Source: Woodsholea maritima DSM 17123 | GTDB taxonomy: Bacteria; Pseudomonadota; Alphaproteobacteria; Caulobacterales; Maricaulaceae | DNA length: 64,000 nucleotides | Direction: 5' to 3' | NCBI RefSeq assembly: GCF_000382325.1 | Contig: NZ_KB908061.1 | Location: 1-64,000 of the forward strand | Translations under genes and position numbers: made by a program | Shown here: piece after piece, positions 8,352-17,566 of the stretch | Layout: each line of letters opens with the position of its first letter | Numbering within the stretch: position 1 is the first letter of the stretch | Notes under the pieces: generated by a model | What the model was told of the DNA's origin: nothing | Seen by the model: only the letters and a program-made list of their open reading frames with translations | Database searches by the model: none

Positions 8352-9407
8352 GTGAACGGACGACTGAACACGGCAGAAGGCCATGAGCTCGCGAAGAAAG
8401 CCCTGGACCTGATGGCGGACCTGAGTGTCCCCCCTACGCCTCAGAATTACTCAATCTTTACGGCCTATTCATCCGATTCCCTGCCGGAATTGTGTGAAGT
8501 TCTACAGACCCAGCTTGATGATGTCGGATCGGTCGATGCGGCCTTCTTAGAAGAGCTTTACGATCGGTTTTTCACCTTCAAGCGGATCCAAGATGTTGTT
8601 CTGTCGACCGGCGGCGCGATGAGCCGCGAGCTGGGCGCAGTTGTTAAAACCTTAGAAGCCGCTGAGCGTGATACCGCCGCCTATGGTGAAGCTTTGGCGG
8701 GCGCTTCGGGACAGCTGGACAAAGCGACCGACGCGCAGACCTTCAAGAAAATGGTTGAAGGCCTGGTGGCCGCCACCGCGCGCATGCAACGCCGTTCGCG
8801 TGAGTTGGAAAAGCGTCTACAGGAAACCTCCAGCGAAGTTGATCAGTTACGCACCAATCTTGAGAAAGTGCGTGAAGAGGCGATGACCGACGCCCTAACC
8901 GGCGTTGCCAACCGCAAGCGCTTTGATGAAGCGCTGCGCCGCGCGCGTCGCGGTGCGGAAATGCGCTCTGTGCCCTTCTCGCTCATCTTATGCGATATTG
9001 ACCACTTCAAGCGCTTCAATGATACGTGGGGCCACCAGACCGGTGACCAGATTATTCGTTTTGTCGCGGCCTGCCTGTCACGCTTTTCCAAAGAGCACCA
9101 TGTGGTGGCGCGTTATGGCGGTGAAGAATTTGGCATTGTGCTGCCGAATGCGAAATTAGAAGAAGCCAAGCAGATTGCCGAACGGGTGCGGGTCACCGTT
9201 GAATCGAAGCGTCTGCTGCGCAAATCCACCAATGAAGATTTGGGCCATATCACAGTATCGTTGGGCTGTTCGGAATACACCACCGGCGAGTCTATTGAGC
9301 AATTGATAGAGCGCTGTGACGTCAATCTCTATAAGTCTAAACAAGAAGGGCGTAACCGCACCACGGCGGACGATCCCAAAGCGGCCAGCAAAGCGGCGGC
9401 GGCATAA
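8352..9407 (+). CDS. Cytoplasmic diguanylate cyclase (GGDEF domain)
   Basis: A 351-aa protein that should make cyclic di-GMP from GTP. The C-terminal GGDEF domain has an intact active site (RYGGEEFG, with GGEEF beginning near residue 256) and the upstream CDIDHFKRFNDTWGH metal/substrate motif. The N-terminal 130 residues have no membrane segment and no recognised sensor domain; a coiled coil (about 130-185) leads into the catalytic domain. The inhibitory I-site RxxD, expected five residues before GGEEF, reads KEHH, so product feedback is probably absent. The start is GTG at 8352. In stalked bacteria c-di-GMP controls holdfast production, relevant to the hfs-like genes here. Confidence 0.92.
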   Translation: MNGRLNTAEGHELAKKALDLMADLSVPPTPQNYSIFTAYSSDSLPELCEVLQTQLDDVGSVDAAFLEELYDRFFTFKRIQDVVLSTGGAMSRELGAVVKTLEAAERDTAAYGEALAGASGQLDKATDAQTFKKMVEGLVAATARMQRRSRELEKRLQETSSEVDQLRTNLEKVREEAMTDALTGVANRKRFDEALRRARRGAEMRSVPFSLILCDIDHFKRFNDTWGHQTGDQIIRFVAACLSRFSKEHHVVARYGGEEFGIVLPNAKLEEAKQIAERVRVTVESKRLLRKSTNEDLGHITVSLGCSEYTTGESIEQLIERCDVNLYKSKQEGRNRTTADDPKAASKAAAA

Positions 9408-9425
9408 TCTCTCGCCAATTGAGAC

Positions 9426-9454
9426 AAAAAAGCGGGCCACGGGCCCGCTTTTTT
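9426..9454. terminator. Bidirectional terminator between convergent genes
   Basis: AAAAAAGCGGGCC-ACG-GGCCCGCTTTTTT has a 7-bp GC stem flanked by an A-run and a T-run, so it can serve both the diguanylate cyclase (plus) and the GST (minus). Confidence 0.9.
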
Positions 9455-9466
9455 ATTGATCTGATC

Positions 9467-10069
9467 TTACTGCGCGGGCGGCTCGGTACGCTGGAAGCTC
9501 TCACGCTGAGACCAACGGGCGTAAAATTCCGCCAAGCCTGGCGCATCCGCGCGCCAGTCATAATCTGCAAAGCGCAGATCCAAATAACCAAGAGCGATGG
9601 CAACCGACAGCGCACCCAAATCGAAGGAGCGCTCAAACTGGCCGCGCTCATGCTCTAACACGGCGACCGTGCGCTTAACCGCTTCGCCCCACCGCTCAAT
9701 CCAGAAATCATAGTGCAGCTTTTCATCGCGCCACAATTCAATGCGCCGCCCGATCGTGATGTCGATCAGACCATCTGCGATCGCTTGCTGACGCAGAACC
9801 GCCCATCGTGGACCGCCGCTTTCAGGCACCCAACGCTCATCATTCAAAGTGTCGATAAATTCGCAGATCAAGGGCGAATCGATCAGAGCCGGCGCACCAT
9901 CGCGCGTTAAGGCCGGCACCTTACCCAAAGGGTTCGCGCCATGCAGCTCTTCTGGATTGTCAAACGGGATGGCCTCAACCATCTCGATCTTATTTTCCAG
10001 ACCCTTTTCAATGACTAAAGCCCGACACTTGCGCGCATAGGGCGAGGTCGGCGAATAATAGAGCTTCAT
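9467..10069 (-). CDS. Glutathione S-transferase family protein
   Basis: A 200-aa protein with a thioredoxin-like N-terminal GST domain (MKLYYSPTSPYARKCRALV, then NPLGKVPAL with the conserved cis-Pro and DSPLICEFID with the glutathione-binding Asp/Ser) and an all-helical C-terminal domain. The start at 10069 fits the family's N-terminus; a longer frame from 10102 adds eleven unlikely residues. The SPYARK motif resembles YibF-like GSTs. It follows the suf operon on the same strand but is separated by about 120 bp and a terminator-like hairpin, so it is probably its own unit. Confidence 0.9.
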   Translation of the reverse strand: MKLYYSPTSPYARKCRALVIEKGLENKIEMVEAIPFDNPEELHGANPLGKVPALTRDGAPALIDSPLICEFIDTLNDERWVPESGGPRWAVLRQQAIADGLIDITIGRRIELWRDEKLHYDFWIERWGEAVKRTVAVLEHERGQFERSFDLGALSVAIALGYLDLRFADYDWRADAPGLAEFYARWSQRESFQRTEPPAQ

Positions 10070-10149
10070 GCAGGTCTCCCAGGCAACTTCATACGCGTTC
10101 AAACCACGCCAAGCCCTCGCCTGACAAGCTCAATTCGCGTCAGTTTTCA

Positions 10150-10183
10150 GAAAAAGGCATGCCGGGACGATCATGCGCCCCGG
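10150..10183 (-). terminator. Probable terminator of the suf operon
   Basis: On the minus strand CCGGGGCG-CATGAT-CGTCCCGG forms an 8-bp stem (one G-U pair), followed six bases later by TTTTTC. It lies just downstream of the last suf gene. Confidence 0.5.
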
Positions 10184-10190
10184 TTATGGA

Positions 10191-10559
10191 TCAGGCGTTA
10201 TCCATATGTACGGGCACGATGGTCACGCTCTCCCCACACCCACAGGCATCGGTTTGGTTGGGATTACGGAAGACGAATTTGGAATGCAGCGCCGTGGTCT
10301 CATAATCAATCTCAGACCCCAGAAGAAATAATAAGGATTTTCCCGCGATCACAATCTCAACGCCCTTATCCTCGACCCGCTCATCCAAGGGGTCCGGCGC
10401 ATCGACATAATCCAGCGTATATTCCATCCCCGCGCAGCCGCCATTTTTGACGCCAACGCGCAGAAATCCCTTCCCTTGACGCTCTAACAGCGTCTTGATC
10501 CGGGTTGCGGCGCGCTCACTTAACGTCACAGCTTTCGGGCGTGGTCGGCTCATCTTCAC
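10191..10559 (-). CDS. sufA: A-type Fe-S carrier, SufA/IscA family
   Basis: A 122-aa A-type scaffold/carrier protein that passes Fe-S clusters to apo-proteins. The three conserved cysteines are visible: GGCAGMEY and CGCGES near the C-terminus. The N-terminus (VTLSERAATRIKTLL) is typical of the family. It is the last gene of the suf operon, six bases after the stop of the SufT gene. Whether SufA or ErpA best names it cannot be settled by eye; the operon position favours SufA. Confidence 0.93.
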   Translation of the reverse strand: MKMSRPRPKAVTLSERAATRIKTLLERQGKGFLRVGVKNGGCAGMEYTLDYVDAPDPLDERVEDKGVEIVIAGKSLLFLLGSEIDYETTALHSKFVFRNPNQTDACGCGESVTIVPVHMDNA

Positions 10560-10565
10560 ATATCC

Positions 10566-11021
10566 TTACAGCATGTTGAGTTGCAGGCGGGCCTCATCCG
10601 ACATGCGGTCGGGGGTCCAGGGCGGATCAAAGGTCAGCTCAACCTCAGCCTTTTCAACGCCCTCGACCTGACTAACTGCCTCTTGGACCCAGCCCGGCAT
10701 TTCCCCAGCCACAGGGCATCCCGGTGCCGTGAGGGTCATCTCAACCTTCAAAGTGCGATCATCTTCCAGATCGACCTGGTAAATGAGGCCCAATTCATAA
10801 ATATCGACCGGGATTTCCGGGTCATAAACGGTTTTCAGCGCCACGATGACATCATCGGTGATGCGTGCGATTTCTTCATCGGGAATGGCTTTTTGCGCGC
10901 TCTCAGAGCCTTCAGAGGATGTGGCATCCGTGTGGGGCGCATCCTCGGTCATCGAAGGGCGTACATCCAGGCTTAACACATCGCGCTCACGCGCACGATC
11001 GGGGGTAGAATTATCCATCAT
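10566..11021 (-). CDS. sufT: SufT/DUF59 (MIP18-like) Fe-S assembly factor
   Basis: A 151-aa protein with a variable acidic N-terminal 45 residues and a DUF59 domain: VYDPEIPVDIYELGLIYQV, then MTLTAPGCPVAGEMP with the conserved Cys, and a closing DPPWTPDRMSDEARLQL. The family takes part in Fe-S cluster maturation. It sits between sufS and sufA in the operon, the usual place in alphaproteobacteria. ATG 11021 or 11018 could be used (two Met in a row). Confidence 0.92.
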   Translation of the reverse strand: MMDNSTPDRARERDVLSLDVRPSMTEDAPHTDATSSEGSESAQKAIPDEEIARITDDVIVALKTVYDPEIPVDIYELGLIYQVDLEDDRTLKVEMTLTAPGCPVAGEMPGWVQEAVSQVEGVEKAEVELTFDPPWTPDRMSDEARLQLNML

Positions 11022-11030
11022 CTCACCCTT

Positions 11031-12272
11031 CTAAATGAGAAAGCTCAGGGCTTTATTCAAGGCCGCAACGAAGCCTTCGCCATCGCTGAGCGTATTATAC
11101 GGGGCAAAGCTTGCCCGAACGGTCCCGGTAATGCCAAAACGCTGCATCAGGGGATGGGCGCAATGGTGCCCGGCGCGCACGGCCACGCCATATTTATCCA
11201 TCAATTGCGCCAAATCATGGGGATGCGCGCCGTCGATGGCGAAACTGATGATCGCGCCTTTATCCTGCGCGGTACCGATCAGGCGTAGGCCCTTGATCTC
11301 GCTCATCATCGCCAGGGTGCGATCCATCAGCGCGCGCTCATACTCAAACATCGCCATGCGATCTTGGGTGTTGAGCCAGTCAATCGCCGCGCCCAGACCG
11401 ATAATGTCGGCAATCATCGGGGTTCCGGCTTCAAACTTATGCGGGCCTTCGGCATAGATCACGCGGTCCTCATAGACCTCGGCAATCATTTCACCCCCGC
11501 CCTGATAGGGCTGTAAGCGTGCCAACCAATCCCCCGCGGCATAAAGCGCGCCGGTGCCATTGGGGCCATAGAGCTTATGGCCAGTGAAAACGTAGAAATC
11601 ACAGCCCAGATCACTGACATTGACCGGCATATGAACGGCGGCTTGCGAGCCATCCAGAAGGATCGCCGCGCCCGCTTGATGGGCCAGTTCAACCAGCGTT
11701 TTAGCCGGGGTCACCGTGCCCAGAACATTGGACATATGCGTGATCGCGACCAGCTTGGTCTTCTCATTCAACAGCGCCTTGAAACCTTCAAGGTCCAGCG
11801 CGCCAGTGTCATCCACCGGTGCCCATCGGATCACCACACCCTGACGCTCGCGCAGGAAATGCCAGGGCACGATGTTGGAGTGATGCTCCATCTGGCTAAG
11901 GATAATCTCATCGCCCGCCTTCAAGCCCGCACCAAAGGAAGAGGCCACCAGATTGATCGCTTCACTGGCCCCTTTGGTCAGCACGATATGATCGCGGCTT
12001 GGCGAACCTAAAAACGCAGCGATTTTGGTCCGCGCGGCCTCAAAGGCCTCAGTGGCTTCATTGGCCAGGGTGTGTAGACCCCGGTGCACATTGGCATAGG
12101 AATGACGATAAGTGTTCGCCACCGCCTCAATGACACATTCCGGCTTCTGGGCGCTGGCCGCATTGTCGAGATAGATCAAGGGCTGGCCATTGACCTGACG
12201 CGACAGGATCGGAAATTGTGCGCGCAAGACTTCTGGATCGAACACGGTTTCGGGTTGAAGAAGCGGCGTCAT
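11031..12272 (-). CDS. sufS: Cysteine desulfurase SufS (group II)
   Basis: PLP enzyme, 413 aa, that releases sulfur from L-cysteine as a persulfide for cluster assembly by SufBCD. Visible motifs: IYLDNAASAQKP at the N-terminus, ILSQMEHHSNIVPW, the PLP lysine in FTGHKLYGPNGTG, and the persulfide Cys in RAGHHCAHPLMQRFG, the hallmark of group II enzymes. Its start overlaps the end of sufD by four bases (ATGA), showing translational coupling. This is the second cysteine desulfurase of the operon; SufE/SufU, its usual sulfur acceptor, is not in the window. Confidence 0.96.
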   Translation of the reverse strand: MTPLLQPETVFDPEVLRAQFPILSRQVNGQPLIYLDNAASAQKPECVIEAVANTYRHSYANVHRGLHTLANEATEAFEAARTKIAAFLGSPSRDHIVLTKGASEAINLVASSFGAGLKAGDEIILSQMEHHSNIVPWHFLRERQGVVIRWAPVDDTGALDLEGFKALLNEKTKLVAITHMSNVLGTVTPAKTLVELAHQAGAAILLDGSQAAVHMPVNVSDLGCDFYVFTGHKLYGPNGTGALYAAGDWLARLQPYQGGGEMIAEVYEDRVIYAEGPHKFEAGTPMIADIIGLGAAIDWLNTQDRMAMFEYERALMDRTLAMMSEIKGLRLIGTAQDKGAIISFAIDGAHPHDLAQLMDKYGVAVRAGHHCAHPLMQRFGITGTVRASFAPYNTLSDGEGFVAALNKALSFLI

Positions 12273-13372
12273 GACTGTCCTCGCAATCGCGTTTGCAGTT
12301 GGCCCAGCAAACGGGTTCTAAGCGCCTCATCGGGGATACGCTCTAAGGGATCAAGCAGGAAGCTCTCGGTCAGCAGCGTACGGGCCTCAGCCTCGCTCAA
12401 ACCGCGTTGGCGCATATAAAAGAGCACGTCTTCATCAAGATGGCCCATCGCATTGCCGTGGGCACAAGCCACATCATCGGCATAGATTTCCAACTCGGGT
12501 TTCACATCAATTTCAGCGCGTTCGTCCAATAACATCGCGCGATGCTGCATCTGGGCATCGGTTTTCTGGGCACCCTGTTCAACCAGGATTTTACCCTGAA
12601 ACACGCCCTTACCGTGGGCACGCGCCGCGCCTTTAAAAATCTCTCGCGTCACGCCATGGGGACCGCAATGACGCACAAAGGTCGTTTGATCGAGATGACG
12701 TTCAGCCGCAATGAGATAGGCCCCATTGATATCGGCCTCAGCGCCTTCACCCTGGTGCGTAACATGAGTTTCCAACCGGGCCAGCTTGGCCCCTGCGCCC
12801 AAAGTCGTCTGATGCAGGCGCGCCTTGGGTGAAAGCTCAATATCGCTGGTCACCACCAGCAAAGCGTCGGGCGCGTCGTCTTGTTCAATGACCCGGATCA
12901 GCTCCGCGCCCTCACCCAACACGATTTGAATGAGAATATTGGCAAAGGCCCCGGCATGCGCGCGATAGATCTCATGCAAGGTGAGCTTTGCCCCCTTACC
13001 CAGCTCAAATCGCAGCACTTTATGGGCACGCCCCGCTGTGGCCGATAGCTCAAGACTTAACGTTTCCTGCGCCTCAGCCGCGACCGCAAAGGCCAAGCCC
13101 TCATCGCCTAAGGACAACGCCAGCGCCGCCATAAAGCTGGGGCTGTGCTTTTGCGCCACCGGCACACTCATCAAAGTGCGCGCAGATTTGACGCTGATTT
13201 TGCCCTGAGACTCGACCGGACCGCTCAAACGGCGAAGATCAGAATATTTCCACTCTTCCACCCGGCGGTGTGGCATGCCGTGGTCCAACAGGCGCTGGCG
13301 CACGGGATCCTGGCGCGGTAGGTCCTTTAACAAGGCCATTTCCAAGGGCGTGGCGGTCATCAATTTAGTCAT
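12269..13372 (-). CDS. sufD: Fe-S cluster scaffold subunit SufD
   Basis: A 367-aa SufD-type protein of the SufBC2D scaffold. It has the C-terminal SufBD fold with ELEIYADDVACAHGNAMGHL (His of the cluster site), the DEDVLFYMRQRGLSEAEAR motif shared with SufB, and a variable N-terminal helical region (RRVEEWKYSDLR). The gene lies between sufC and sufS with a 3-bp gap and a 4-bp overlap respectively. Confidence 0.94.
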   Translation of the reverse strand: MTKLMTATPLEMALLKDLPRQDPVRQRLLDHGMPHRRVEEWKYSDLRRLSGPVESQGKISVKSARTLMSVPVAQKHSPSFMAALALSLGDEGLAFAVAAEAQETLSLELSATAGRAHKVLRFELGKGAKLTLHEIYRAHAGAFANILIQIVLGEGAELIRVIEQDDAPDALLVVTSDIELSPKARLHQTTLGAGAKLARLETHVTHQGEGAEADINGAYLIAAERHLDQTTFVRHCGPHGVTREIFKGAARAHGKGVFQGKILVEQGAQKTDAQMQHRAMLLDERAEIDVKPELEIYADDVACAHGNAMGHLDEDVLFYMRQRGLSEAEARTLLTESFLLDPLERIPDEALRTRLLGQLQTRLRGQS

Positions 13373-13375
13373 GGG

Positions 13376-14140
13376 TTAAGCCGCCCTCCCGACATATTTG
13401 TCATAGCCGTCGGCTTCCAATTCGCGCGCCAGCTCCGGCCCGCCGGATTTGACGATCCGACCATCGGCCAGGATATGCACCACATCCGGGGTCAAATGAT
13501 CGAGCAGGCGTTGATAATGGGTGATCACCAACATGCCACGATCCGGGGCACGAAGGGCATTGACGCCCTCAGCCACCACTTTCATGGCATCAATATCAAG
13601 ACCGGAATCGGTTTCATCCAGGATCAGGAATTTCGGGCTGAGCATCAGGGCCTGGAAAATCTCCAGGCGTTTTTTCTCACCGCCAGAGAAGCCCACATTC
13701 ACTGGGCGCTTCAACATATCATTGGAAATGCCGAGTTTTGCAGCGTTTTCACGCGCCAGCTTCATGAAATTCGGGGCCGAGATTTCATCCTCACCGCGTG
13801 CGCGCAATTGCGCATTCAGCGATTCCTTCAAGAAGGTCAAAACCGGCACGCCCGGAATTTCCACCGGATATTGGAAGGACAGGAAAAAGCCCTTCGCGGC
13901 GCGCACTTCGGGTTCAGCCTCGCTCACATCCTCGCCATTGAAGACGATTTGCCCTTTCGTCACCTCATAGCCTTCACGGCCCGTCAGCACATAAGACAGC
14001 GTTGATTTACCCGCACCATTGGGGCCCATAATGGCGTGAACTTCCCCGGCAGGCACCTCAAGATCAATCCCTTTGAGGATTGCCTTGGCTTCACCGTCTT
14101 CATTTTCGATCTGGGCGTGGAGATTGGTAATTTTTAGCAT
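13376..14140 (-). CDS. sufC: Fe-S assembly ATPase SufC
   Basis: A 254-aa ABC-type ATPase, the energising subunit of SufBC2D. Walker A is GPNGAGKST, signature motif FSGGEKKRLEI, Walker B FLILDETDSGLD with the SufC-type D-S-G-L-D, and the H-loop VITHYQRLL. It has no membrane segments, as expected for SufC. Spacing to sufB is three bases. Confidence 0.97.
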   Translation of the reverse strand: MLKITNLHAQIENEDGEAKAILKGIDLEVPAGEVHAIMGPNGAGKSTLSYVLTGREGYEVTKGQIVFNGEDVSEAEPEVRAAKGFFLSFQYPVEIPGVPVLTFLKESLNAQLRARGEDEISAPNFMKLARENAAKLGISNDMLKRPVNVGFSGGEKKRLEIFQALMLSPKFLILDETDSGLDIDAMKVVAEGVNALRAPDRGMLVITHYQRLLDHLTPDVVHILADGRIVKSGGPELARELEADGYDKYVGRAA

Positions 14141-14143
14141 GGC

Positions 14144-15661
14144 TTAACCCACACTCCCTTCTAGGCTGACACTGAGGAGTTTTTGCGCTTCGACGGCAAA
14201 CTCCATCGGTAATTCTTGTAAGACTTCACGGCAAAACCCATTGACCAGGAGCGCCACGGCCGCCTCTTCGCTCAGCCCGCGTTGACGGGCATAGAAGAGC
14301 TGATCTTCTGAAAGCTTAGAGGTCGTCGCCTCATGCTCCAGAACCGCTTTAGGGGTTTTGGCCTCGATATAAGGAACGGTGTGGGCCCCGCACTGATCAC
14401 CGATCAGCAGGCTGTCACATTGGGTGAAATTGCGTGACCCCGTGGCTTTGGCATGGATAGAGACCAGACCACGATAGGTTTGATCTGATTTACCGGCCGA
14501 AATACCCTTCGCGATGATGCGCGATTTGGTATTTTTACCCAGATGGATCATCTTGGTGCCGGTATCGGCCTGTTGATGTCCATTGGTGACGGCAATCGAA
14601 TAAAACTCACCCTGGCTGTTATCGCCCTTCAAAATGCAAGAGGGATATTTCCAGGTGATCGCCGAACCGGTCTCAACCTGGGTCCAGCTGACTTTTGAAT
14701 TCTTACCCCGGCAATCGGCGCGCTTGGTGACGAAGTTATACACCCCGCCCTTGCCGTTTTCATCGCCTGGCCACCAATTTTGCACGGTGGAATATTTGAT
14801 CTCCGCATCATCCAGCGCGACCAGCTCCACCACCGCGGCGTGAAGTTGGTTTTCATCGCGCATCGGCGCGGTGCACCCTTCCAGATAAGAGGCATAGCCG
14901 CCCTTATCGACGATGATCAGCGTGCGTTCAAACTGTCCGGTGCCCTGGGCATTCATGCGGAAATAGGTCGATAATTCCATCGGACAGCGCACGCCCGGCG
15001 GCACATAGACGAAGGAGCCATCGGAAAAAACGGCCGAATTCAACGTCGCATAAAAATTATCCGTCACGGGCACGACCGAGCCCAAATATTGACGCACCAG
15101 GTCAGGATGTTCCTGTAAGGCCTCAGAAATTGGCATGAAAATCACACCCGCCTTGGCCAGTTCTTTCTTGAACGTCGTCGCCACAGAGACCGAATCGAAG
15201 ACCGCATCCACAGCCACTTTACGCGTCGGCGTATCGCTTTCGCGCGCCTCAGCGGCGGTGGTATTGCCCGCGCCTTCTACGCCCAGAAGAACCTCAGCTT
15301 CACGCAAGGGAATGCCCAGCTTTTCATAAGTTTCCAAGATTTCGGCCGGCACATCGTCGATGCTTTTATACGTCGCGCCCATTTTCGGGGCCGCATAATA
15401 ATAGGCATCTTGATAGTCAAATTTGGGAAATTTGACCTTCGCCCAGGTGGGCTCTTCCATTTCCTTCCAGCGCTTGAACGCTTCCAAGCGCCACTCCAGC
15501 ATCCAGTCTGGCTCATTCTTCTTGGCCGAAATGAAGCGCACAATGTCTTCATTCAGGCCCTTGGGGGCCATGTCCTGTTCAATCTCGGTCGTGAAGCCAT
15601 ACTTATACTTATCGGCTTCCAACTGGCGTACATCGTCAATGGTTTCTTTTACCGCCGGCAT
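14144..15661 (-). CDS. sufB: Fe-S cluster scaffold subunit SufB
   Basis: Core scaffold subunit, 505 aa, on which the cluster is built. It begins [20 protein letters not shown] and shows the SufB landmarks: [17 protein letters not shown], the conserved Cys in [18 protein letters not shown], the beta-helix, and the C-terminal [20 protein letters not shown]. The start at 15661 is preceded by a strong AGGAGG; a longer frame from 15727 reads into the upstream gene. It follows the first cysteine desulfurase by 14 bases. Confidence 0.96.
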   Translation of the reverse strand: MPAVKETIDDVRQLEADKYKYGFTTEIEQDMAPKGLNEDIVRFISAKKNEPDWMLEWRLEAFKRWKEMEEPTWAKVKFPKFDYQDAYYYAAPKMGATYKSIDDVPAEILETYEKLGIPLREAEVLLGVEGAGNTTAAEARESDTPTRKVAVDAVFDSVSVATTFKKELAKAGVIFMPISEALQEHPDLVRQYLGSVVPVTDNFYATLNSAVFSDGSFVYVPPGVRCPMELSTYFRMNAQGTGQFERTLIIVDKGGYASYLEGCTAPMRDENQLHAAVVELVALDDAEIKYSTVQNWWPGDENGKGGVYNFVTKRADCRGKNSKVSWTQVETGSAITWKYPSCILKGDNSQGEFYSIAVTNGHQQADTGTKMIHLGKNTKSRIIAKGISAGKSDQTYRGLVSIHAKATGSRNFTQCDSLLIGDQCGAHTVPYIEAKTPKAVLEHEATTSKLSEDQLFYARQRGLSEEAAVALLVNGFCREVLQELPMEFAVEAQKLLSVSLEGSVG

Positions 15662-15675
15662 GAAGAGCCTCCTTT

Positions 15676-16818
15676 CTACACCGCAACCGAAGAAGAGTGC
15701 GGGCGAACCTTCGCATAAGCACTGCACCAGGCTTCAGCGAAGGCATCTATATCGTCTTGTGTCGTCTCAGGGCCCAGGGATACGCGCAGCGCACATTGCG
15801 CCTCGACATCACTGGCCCCCATAGCCTCCAGCACACGGCTTTTACGAACCTTGCCCGAGGAGCATGCCGATCCGGCGCTCACCGCAAAGCCTGCCAAATC
15901 CATGGCTATAACCTGAATTTCACTCAGCCAGCCCGGCGCGCTCAGGCATAGGGTATTGTCCACGCACGGCGCGTTCTTTCCATAGAAGCGAACCTCTGGC
16001 ATGGCCCCTTCAATCAAGGCGCGCAGCCGATCCCGCAAGGCCCTAAGATCAGTTGTATCGGCTTTCACCGCAGTGATCGCGGCACCAAAACCGGCAATCC
16101 CTGCGACATTTTCCGTACCCGCGCGCCGGTTCTTTTCTTGCCCGCCGCCGCGGATCAAAGGCGCATAGCTGACATCACACGACAAGGCCAAGGCCCCCAC
16201 ACCTTGAGGGCCACCCACTTTGTGGGCGGAAAAGGCCGCGAAGTGTGCGCCCGAGGCGGCAAAGTCAAAATCTATCTTGCCCAGCGTTTGAACCGCATCA
16301 ATCAGGTAAAGCCCGCCCGCCTCGCGCATTAACCGGCCCGCCTCTTCATAGGGCTGGATCACACCGGTTTCATTATTGACCGCCATCAAGGCCAAAAAGG
16401 GCTGGCCATCTTGTTCATTATCCCAATCGGCCAAATGCGCTTTAAGCCAGTTTAAATCGGCTTCCCCATTGGGGCGCACGGGCAAAATGTCGACAATCAC
16501 GCCCAGATGGCGCGCGGTTTCCATCACCGCTTCATGCTCGATCGCACTGATGATCATACGGCGCACACCGGCATGTTGAGCCGCATGAAGGGCCAAATTA
16601 TCCGCCTCTGTCCCGCCCCCGGTAAAGACGATATCTTCTGCACGCGCGCAAATCGCCTTGCCCACAACCTCACGCGCCGCTTCGATAAGGGCGCGCGCTT
16701 TGCGGCCCGGCCCATGGACGCTGGACGCATTGGCCCCCAGCGCAAAGGCGGCTTGCATGGCGTCAAGCGCTTCAGCGCGCAACGGTGAGGTTGCGTTATG
16801 ATCGAGATATATCGTCAC
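15676..16818 (-). CDS. Cysteine desulfurase, IscS/NifS-like (group I)
   Basis: A 380-aa PLP enzyme that strips sulfur from cysteine. It starts [12 protein letters not shown], has the [12 protein letters not shown] loop, the PLP lysine in [13 protein letters not shown], and the mobile active-site loop [17 protein letters not shown] of group I enzymes. It is the second gene of the operon, 13 bases after the regulator and 14 before sufB. Presence of both a group I and a group II desulfurase in one suf operon is seen in alphaproteobacteria; this one may supply sulfur for tRNA modification as well. Confidence 0.92.
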   Translation of the reverse strand: MTIYLDHNATSPLRAEALDAMQAAFALGANASSVHGPGRKARALIEAAREVVGKAICARAEDIVFTGGGTEADNLALHAAQHAGVRRMIISAIEHEAVMETARHLGVIVDILPVRPNGEADLNWLKAHLADWDNEQDGQPFLALMAVNNETGVIQPYEEAGRLMREAGGLYLIDAVQTLGKIDFDFAASGAHFAAFSAHKVGGPQGVGALALSCDVSYAPLIRGGGQEKNRRAGTENVAGIAGFGAAITAVKADTTDLRALRDRLRALIEGAMPEVRFYGKNAPCVDNTLCLSAPGWLSEIQVIAMDLAGFAVSAGSACSSGKVRKSRVLEAMGASDVEAQCALRVSLGPETTQDDIDAFAEAWCSAYAKVRPHSSSVAV

Positions 16819-16831
16819 TAAACCCGTAGCC

Positions 16832-17314
16832 TTATTCTGCCAGTGTAAACTCGCGAAGGTCTACCATCGCGCTGGTGCGTCCATTCGGCATCTGCGCCAA
16901 GCCCATGACCCGGCGCTTGATGACATCTTCCAAACTCACCGTATTGAGGAAAAGATGGATATGTCGGCTCAGCTCGTCCCACAGATCATGGGTGACACAG
17001 CGCCCGCCCCCTTCCATACAGCCCTTGGTGCGCCCTTTACAGCGGGTCACGTCCACAGGCTCATCCACCGCCAGAATGATATCGGAGATGCGGGTTTGGC
17101 TGGCCGGATGCATCAGGCGATAACCGCCGCCCGGTCCGCGCACCGATTCGACAAGGCCTGCTTTACGAAGCTTGGCGAACAGCTGCTCAAGATAGGACAG
17201 CGAAATTTCCTGGCGCGAGGCAATGTCTGACAAGGGCATAGGGTTATCTTGCCCATTCAATGTCAGATCAACCATCGCCATGACTGCATAACGACCCTTT
17301 GTGCCCAATTTCAT
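16832..17314 (-). CDS. iscR: Rrf2-family Fe-S regulator, IscR-like
   Basis: A 160-aa winged-helix regulator beginning MKLGTKGRYAVMAMVDL, the Rrf2 signature. The recognition region (DIASRQEISLSYLEQLFAKL) is followed by GLVESVRGPGGGYRL. Three cysteines, RCKGRTKGC-MEGGGRC, and the following His (CVTHDLW) match the [2Fe-2S] ligands of IscR, here with six-residue instead of five-residue spacing. As first gene of the suf operon it most likely represses the operon when clusters are plentiful. Confidence 0.9.
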   Translation of the reverse strand: MKLGTKGRYAVMAMVDLTLNGQDNPMPLSDIASRQEISLSYLEQLFAKLRKAGLVESVRGPGGGYRLMHPASQTRISDIILAVDEPVDVTRCKGRTKGCMEGGGRCVTHDLWDELSRHIHLFLNTVSLEDVIKRRVMGLAQMPNGRTSAMVDLREFTLAE

Positions 17315-17435
17315 GGGTATATGCCCTTTCTTTTGCTCAATCCCATGCGTCTATGACACATGAATGCGCTTAACCCCTCGCATTTTGGGTCCACCTCATG
17401 GTAAGAGGCCCGACTTAAGGAAGCTGCGCCTGAGT

Positions 17436-17455
17436 AGGTTCAGATGTAAGAACCT
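17436..17455. promoter_or_regulatory. Inverted repeat between divergent iscR-suf and hydrolase genes
   Basis: AGGTTC-AGATGTAA-GAACCT is a perfect 6-8-6 dyad about 120 bp upstream of iscR and 112 bp upstream of the hydrolase ATG. It could be an operator of the suf operon. I see no certain match to a known IscR box, so this stays a candidate. Confidence 0.3.
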
Positions 17456-17566
17456 TAGCTGCGAAGTCAACTATTGCGCCATGCGACGCGTTGTAGCGTT
17501 TGTTGGTGGGAAATAAAAGACCAAGTATGCAGCTCAGGTATAACGAAAGGACGCGATAAGACGCCC

